From positions 15,226,001 to 15,290,000 of the forward strand of contig NC_084941.1 of the NCBI RefSeq assembly GCF_958298935.1: DNA of 64,000 nt. The letters are read 5' to 3'. Position numbers and translations under genes: made by a program. Each line of letters begins with the position of its first letter. Within the stretch, counting starts at the first letter, position 1. The stretch is from Phragmites australis. Lineage: Eukaryota; Streptophyta; Magnoliopsida; Poales; Poaceae. Below are positions 57,801 through 64,000 of the stretch, one piece after another. The notes beneath the pieces were generated by a model. That model was not told where the DNA came from. It ran no database searches and saw only the letters and a program-made list of their open reading frames with translations.

Positions 57801-59265
57801 CCGACCTGGTTGGTGATGGCGTGGGGAACATCATGGTACATGCACCGGTGAAAGGGCTTGGTGATTTGACCTCTGGTCAGTCGGGAATGTCGATGCCAAT
57901 CAGCTACAACACGGCTGTCTCGCGGTTGTCCGCAACGGTGACGACCGTGACGGCGTAGATCGGGCTTTGGCCGGGGCTAGGGCTTGGCTAGGGAGTTAGT
58001 ATGATGCTAAAACAGTAGTAAGGGAGGAGAAGAAGGGGTCCTCACCTTCCTTTCATGGTTGAAGAAGGAGGATTCACGGAGAAGACGACGTAGCGTATCA
58101 CGGGCAGCGGCGGCTCCAGCAAACGGCGGTGCTCCGACGACACACGGACTGAGTTGCAGAGGGCGTGCAACTCATATATATAGGGCTAGGAGCGGCTGGT
58201 TGAGGTGGAGTACAAACCGAACACGAATTGGATTCGAGTTCGAGTCGGTTACAATTTCCTTTTTCGTAGCTCTGTATTACGAGAATGATATCTCCATCGT
58301 CCAGACTCCAAATTGGACGTTTCTTGATTCTAAATTGTAGTAATCGAAAGGATCTACAACTTTGGTAGTCATTTGATTTTCTGAAACCATCATCTTGATT
58401 TCCAAAAATGCACCACAAGATAAACTGTTTGAACTCGGACTTCTCTGCGTAGCACTGATTTCGGGGGCCATAACTCTTAGCTCCATTATCCAAAAGAGGA
58501 CTTCTATAGGTTCAAATCGAAGCTCTTGACGAGACCTACAACTTTAGTATTGTCAAGATTTGCATTTGAGGTCGTTTCGAACTCCAAAACGTCATGAGAA
58601 GATGAGGCTGTCCAGGACTCCGCGAAAATTTGCAGATTTCGTGGATCTTTTGTTGGGCCATCTAGAAGACTTGGCTAAGAGTTTGGACTTGAGAAAAATT
58701 GAGCCCAAAGATAATTTACGTATATCTAGGATTTAGAAAAGAAACTTTAACAGAAAAATTTGAATAGTGTTTGACTTTGAACTGAGCTTGGAGTGAATTT
58801 AAAGAAACGAAAAAGTTGAGGTTGAACAAGAATAGGACTAGATAAGGAATTTGAATTTGGATTTGGGTAGAATTTGAGAAAGAGAAGAGATTGACTTTAA
58901 ACAAGAATTTGGATAAGATTTGATTTGAACTTGAGAAGGATCAGGTATGTTCAAGGATTGAACAGATGATGAATTCAAAGACTTTGAATTCCAACCATTA
59001 AGATCCTTAACTTATTCACTACTGAGTTTTGTAAAAACCTTTTCAAAATCTTTTTTTACTCAAAACACCAAAGAGAAAGAAAAAAAGAAATCTAATGCAT
59101 TTACCTGGCTCCTAACAAAACTCAGCATGCAATGCACGCAAAATAATAACCTATATTGATTGATCGATTAAGAAAATAGGTTTTAAACCTATACTACTGG
59201 TGAAGCTATTCAATACTCTTGGAAAATTTTAAAAATTTGAGAAATATGAAAATCAGGGTGTTACA
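54860..59265 (-). mobile_element. Element D: 5' LTR and leader nested in LTR-C
   Basis: LTR-D spans 55202-59265 (4064 bp, TGTCACACCC...GGGTGTTACA) and is closely related to solo LTR-B. A perfect primer-binding site TGGTATCAGAGC lies at 55197-55186 on the minus strand, so LTR-D is a 5' LTR. Only about 340 bp of leader follow (54860-55201), including AGGGGAGTGTTGGA, a copia-like junction string. The rest of the element and its 3' LTR are missing. The insertion is bordered by a copy of GCGGTGGnCTCGAGATCT on each side (54842-54859 and 59266-59283). Confidence 0.6.
56387..56560. repeat. 87-bp tandem duplication in LTR-D
   Basis: Two nearly identical copies of a unit beginning GCATGGCTAAGCAATCTACC lie head to tail at 56387-56473 and 56474-56560. 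Solo LTR-B has one copy at the same place. Confidence 0.9.
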
Positions 59266-60053
59266 GCGGTGGACTCGAGATCTCATCGGGAAGGGGTCTC
59301 TGGCAGCTGGGGAACCAAAGCAACGACTGGAGGAGCTTCGGCGGGTGGCAGCGGTTCTGTTAGGCAGCTCGGGCGAAGCTCGGTGGCTCTGGAGCGGCGG
59401 AATGGCAAGCAAGATCGAGGCGGCGAGTTTGTTGGCGGCGGTGAGCTCGAATCCGGCGAATTGGGCTCGATCTTGGTGACTTCTTGGATTGGATCTCCTC
59501 AGGGAGAGGCGGCCTATATTTATACGGGTTCGGGAGGACACGGGAAGGCCTAGGACTAAAGATTGGCGGTGAACTCGGACTCTGACGCGGTGGCAGCGGC
59601 TTCTTCGATTCGGGGATGAAGATATTGACAAGCAGGCCCCACTGGTCAGTGTAAGACGACGAAGTCGAGGACCGGGTGGGCATCTTCAGTGGAGCGCAAG
59701 CACACGACTGGGCCTACTCGGGGAAGCGGGGGCGAGTGGGCTGGTGCTGGAGATGGGCCGAAAAAAGGAAGAGGTGGCAGGAGGTAAGGTTTAATCTTTT
59801 TGATTTTATTTTCTAAATTCATTTGAAGTTTGAATTTGAAGAAAATTCAACTCAAACAAAGATTACACCACACAAAGAAAAACCCTACATGCCTAAGGAC
59901 AGCATGGATGCACATTATTTCGAATATTTCTTATGTCAAATTAGAGTTTCTTTTTAGAAAAATAGGTTTAACCTTTTTAAAAAATTGGTTTAACTCAAAG
60001 TAAAATCTAGCAAATTTTTATGAATTGCCAAAAATGAAAATTAGGGTGTTACA

Positions 60054-63000
60054 AACCTACCCCCCTTGGAGTGAATCTCGCCCTCGAGATTCAGATAGAT
60101 TGGAGAAAAGATGAGGAAACTCTATTTTCAGTTCTGCTTCTCTTTCCCACATCACTTCATCTTTCGAGTGGTGATTCCATTGCACTTTATTATTTTGGTT
60201 CTGGTCACTCTTTCTGATCTCTCAAGAATCTTTACGGGATACTCTATATAGGAGACATCTTCCTCAACATCTACCTCTTCCATTAGCAACTGTTCTTCAG
60301 GCACTCGAGGACACTTCTTCAACTAAGACACATGAAAGACATCATGCACATCTGCCATCTAAGGCGGTAACTCTAACTGATAAGCTACTTCCCCTCTTTT
60401 CTCTATTATTTGGAAAGGTCCAACTAATCTTGGTGACAACTTTCCCTTGACTTTGAATCTTCGAAGACCTCTGAGTGGTGAAACCATGAGATTGACAAAG
60501 TCTCAAATTTCAAAAACCGATTCTCTTTGCCCGTTATCAACGTAACTTTTCTGCCTTGATTGTGCAATCCTTAGATTCTCTCGAATTATCTGAACTTGCT
60601 TCTTTGCATTTCGTAGAACCTCTAGGACAAAGACTTGACTTTCCTCAGTCTCATTCTAGAATAGTAGTGTTCTACACTTTCTTCCATACAGTGCTTCAAC
60701 GGAGACATTTTAAAACTGGCTCTTATTCCAACTTTTACCGTACCTTAGAGCACAAGCTCTTAACATATCCTCTAGTATCTGATCGACTCTCTCAGTTTGA
60801 CCATCTGTTTGAGGGTGATAGGCGAAACTGAAGTTCAGCTTCATATCCATAGACTCATGTAGCTTTTGCTAAAACTTGGATGTAAATTGTGTACATCTAT
60901 CTAATACAATCTTCTTTGGCACTCCATGCAAACATACTATTCTTGACATATACAACTCTGTTAGTCTTGCTCCACTGTATGTAGTCTTAACTGGGATAAA
61001 GTGGGCAACTTTAGTCAATTGATCAACTATGACCCATATTGAATCATATCCTCCTTGTGTACGGGGTAAACCGACAATAAAATCCATACCAATTTCCTCC
61101 CATTTCCATTCAGGTATCTTCAAGGGTTGCAGTAATCCTGCTGGTCTCTGATGTTCTGCTTTGACCTTCTAGCAAGTATCACACATGGCTACACATTCTG
61201 CAACATCTCTCTTCATTCCATACCACCAGTAGCGATCCTTGAGATCTCGATACATCTTTGTATTTCCGGGTTGAATAGAATATGTTGAATCATGAGCTTC
61301 TCTCAGAATTATCCCTTTAATATCCTTCTAGTTAGGCACACAAATTCTCTTTTTGAACCACACAGTACCTTGAATATCTTCTGTAAAGTCTGGAGCTTTA
61401 TCATCCTTAATAAGCTGCCTAATTTCCGTGAGCTTCTCGTCCTCCAGTTGACCCTTCCAAATTTCTTGTTCAAGAGTGCAATCTACTTCCATGGTGGTTG
61501 TTTCCATAATCGCTACAAATCCAAGGTTGAGCTTCTCAAACTCTTTCCATAACCCAGGTTGACTATCTTGAACCGTCACCAAGTTACAGTAACTTTTCTG
61601 GCTCAAAGCATCGGCTACTACATTAGCTTTTCCTGGATGGTAGTGAATTCCCACATCATAGTCCTTGATTAACTCTAACCATCTGCGCTTACGAAGGTTT
61701 AGATCTGGTTGGGTGAAGATATACTTTAAACTCTTATGATCCGTATATATCTCACACTGTTTTCCAACGAGATATTGTCTCCAAATCTTCAATGCATGAA
61801 CCATAGCTGCTAATTCCAGGTCATGCGTAGGGTAGTGCTCCTCATGCTTCCTTAACTGCCTTGACACATAGGCTATGACTTGACCTTTTGCATGAGAACA
61901 CATCCAAGTCCTTGTCGTGAAGCATGACAATAGATATCGAAATTCTTGCTAATGTCTAGTAGAACTAGCACTGGGGCTGTAGTCAATCTATTCTTCAACT
62001 CTTCAAAGCTTGCTTGATAAGCCGGGCTCCACTTAAAAACCACGTTTTTCAGAAGCAAAGAGGTAAGAGGTTGAGCTATCTTAGAGAACCCTTCTATAAA
62101 GCAGCGATAATATCCTTCTAATCCAAGATAACTTCTGATCTCTGACACATTGGTAGGTGGTAACCAATTCAACACATTTTTTACTTTACTTGGATCTATT
62201 GCTACACCTCCAGCTGTTATGATATGTCCGAGGAAGGTAACTTGATCTAACCAAAAATCACACTTAATAAGCTTGGCATACAACTGATGCTCCCTGAGTG
62301 TCTGTAACACCATTCTCAAATGCTCTTCATGTTCTTCCTCAGTCTTAGAGAAAACCAAAATGGCATCAATAAATACTACCACAAATTTATCCAAGTAGTC
62401 CATATACTTTGTTCATAAGGTTCGTGAAATAGGCTGGTGCATTGGTCAATCCAGAAGACATGACAGTATACTCATATAACCCATATCTGACGATCGAATG
62501 TTTAATTGATAATATCCAGACCTTAGATCGATCTTGGAGAACACTCGGGCTCCTCTCATCTGATCAAACAAATTCTCAATCCGGGATAACGGATACTTGT
62601 TCTTAATGGTCACATCATTGAGTGTTCTATAATCTACACACATTTGTCGGGTACCATCTTTCTTATCTACAAAAAGAACTAGAGCTCCCTAAGGTGATGC
62701 ACTTGGTCTGATAAAACCTTTATCTAACTGCTCTTGAATTTGTTTCTTTAACTCAACTAGGTCATTAGCGGACATTCTATATGGCCTTTTGGTTATAGGA
62801 TCCATACCGAGTACCAATTCTATAACAAATTCAATATCTCGATCCGGTGGCATACCTATCAATTCATCAGGGAAAACATCGAGAAACTCACAAACCACTT
62901 TGATTTGATCAATGGGTGCATCTTCCAGTAGGTTGAGAGAACATTCCTCTATTGCTGGTATGGTATCTATGAACTCGACTTCGGTTCCATCTGCATTTGT

Positions 63001-64000
63001 TAGACAAACTGTCCTTCTGGCACACTCTATTACTCCATCGTACTTGGTTAACCAATCCATTCCAAGAATAGCATCTATGCCCTTAGATTCCAAGACTATA
63101 AGATTTGCTGGGAAGTCTACCCCCCTTATTTTAAATCTCATCCTAAGACACATATACTTTGCCCTCAGTGCTCCTCCAGGAGAGCTAATAAGCATATTAT
63201 TCTTCATCATAACCATAGGAAAACTATGCTTTGCAACATACTAAGTAGTTATGAAAGAATGCGAAGCTCCAGAATCAAACAAATCAGATGCAGGTCAGGA
63301 GTTGATGAGGAACATACCGTACACCACATCCTGAGCATCACGAGCTTCTTCCACTGTGACATGATTGACTTTCCCATGAACATAATTCTGTTGTCCACGG
63401 TTGTTCTGACTGGGGTTCTAACTCCCATTGCGTGACTAAGCTGGGGCTGGAGTTGACCTTGGTGTGTTATTGGTTTTGGCCTGATCCTGCACCCTCTTAA
63501 GGCATTTGCTCACATAGTGCCCTTCCTCTCCACAGTAGAAACATCCATTATTTGGGCCAGGAGTAGCTGTGTTGTTCTTTACTTAAGGAGTAGCTGGTGG
63601 AGTTGAACGGGGTGTCTGATAGTTGGAGCACTGAACATGGACTTGCGACTGAGTCCGGTACTGAATGTTGGAATGGAACATAGGGCCTTGCAGAGACATT
63701 TGAGTTGCCCCACGGGAACGTGTGTTCTTCCTTGTCCTTGGAAAGACATATTCCTCTTCTTCTAATCTAGCTGATGGTCCTTGTGTTCAACCATCAAAGC
63801 TTTGTTTACCATTGCTTGGAAATTGGGAAACTCTTGTGCAAGTAGAGGATACTCTATGGCATCATTCAGACCTTCCATAAAACGTTCCTGCTTCTTCTCA
63901 TCTGTATCCACTTCATTAGGAGCATACCTGGACAACTGAGTAAACTTGGTCACATACTCTCTTACAATCATTGGTCCTTGCTTCAGGCTTATGAATTCCT
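60054..64000 (-). mobile_element. Tekay-like chromovirus body, 5' part beyond window
   Basis: This is the body of the element to which LTR-C belongs, running from the right window edge to the polypurine tract. The order on the minus strand is gag, knuckle, protease, RT, RNase H, integrase, chromodomain-like tail. Its wording is that of the common grass Tekay/Del clade as I remember it. Numerous stops and frameshifts make it inactive. Confidence 0.75.
60080..63990 (-). pseudogene. gag-pol of Tekay-like chromovirus, heavily mutated
   Basis: Gag ends near 63760 (EYVTKFTQLSRYAPNEVD). The knuckle CFYCGEEGHYVSKC lies near 63500-63545. Protease has LFDSGAS near 63275 and ILGMDWL near 63055. RT begins [17 protein letters not shown] (62650) and has FIDAIL at about 62365, where a second catalytic Asp is expected. 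RNase H opens [10 protein letters not shown] (62455-61930 region), with His for the usual Asp. Integrase has MDFIVGLP (61080) and HGVPKKIVLDRCTQF (60895). A tail reading YPVKILERSERVT ends near 60215. TAG stops at 63241, 62689, 61328, 61169 and 60869 fall on expected Gln or Trp codons. A deletion with frameshift near 62500 removes part of RT. Confidence 0.8.

Larger units (their letters stand above)
52686..60053 (-). repeat. LTR-C: 3' LTR of the Tekay-like element, split by element D
   Basis: On the plus strand it begins TGTCACCCGATTTTAACGG at 52686 and ends TTAGGGTGTTACA at 60053. Two parts, 52686-54859 and 59266-60053, make an LTR of about 3 kb that resembles LTR-A. A polypurine tract (minus-strand AAGGGGGGTAGG, about 60058-60069) directly precedes it on the element's own strand, which identifies it as the 3' LTR. 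The flanking GTACA (52681-52685) is the likely target duplication, but the other side is outside the window. Confidence 0.65.

Overview
The window is plant nuclear DNA, almost certainly from a grass. It holds CRM-like centromeric and Tekay-like Ty3/gypsy retrotransposons, a Tat-type LTR element with an antisense ORF, long CACTA (En/Spm) elements with TNP2 and Ulp1-like genes, a MuDR-type element, and one intron-containing plant GH10 xylanase gene. There are no bacterial operons, CRISPR arrays, rRNA or tRNA genes. All family names come from recognising motifs by eye; no database search was run.

Layout. 1-4574: the 3' part of a CRM-like chromovirus (gag-pol pseudogene plus 3' LTR). 4575-8758: an unassigned LTR-like stretch, then the leader, primer-binding site and 3.2-kb 5' LTR (LTR-A) of a minus-strand gypsy element. 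8759-40187: one large, old CACTA element (CACTA-1) whose left end lies outside the usable sequence. It is broken up by later insertions: CACTA-2 (11469-26627, TSD TCT), which itself carries a MULE (18169-23080, TSD AAATATAAA); a 1.26-kb long-TIR element (28851-30112); a Tat-like LTR element (30615-35106) that carries a piece of a cellular TRAPPC5/Trs31 gene; and a 3.9-kb solo LTR (35433-39372, TSD GCATT). 41117-42717: a small non-autonomous CACTA (CACTA-3, TSD CCG).

43017-45802 (minus strand) holds the only apparently intact host gene: a five-exon GH10 endo-xylanase with signal peptide, CBM4_9-like domain and both catalytic glutamates. 45803-52685 is AT-rich promoter-side DNA, then a CACTA scrap, LTR-like repeats, a plus-strand non-autonomous LTR element with a gag-like ORF, and a minus-strand copia gag with an LTR full of CCGGT palindromes. 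52686-64000 is a Tekay-like gypsy element on the minus strand, whose 3' LTR is interrupted by a second, related element.

Functionally the region is a retrotransposon/transposon graveyard around one gene. Every transposon gene seen carries stops or frameshifts. Most in-frame stops look like CAG-to-TAG or TGG-to-TAG changes, as expected from decay of methylated cytosines at CHG sites. The structural points most worth a second look are the arrays of each CACTA's own subterminal repeats placed internally between its two genes, the intron-bearing TRAPPC5 fragment inside an LTR element, and a GC-AG intron in the xylanase gene.
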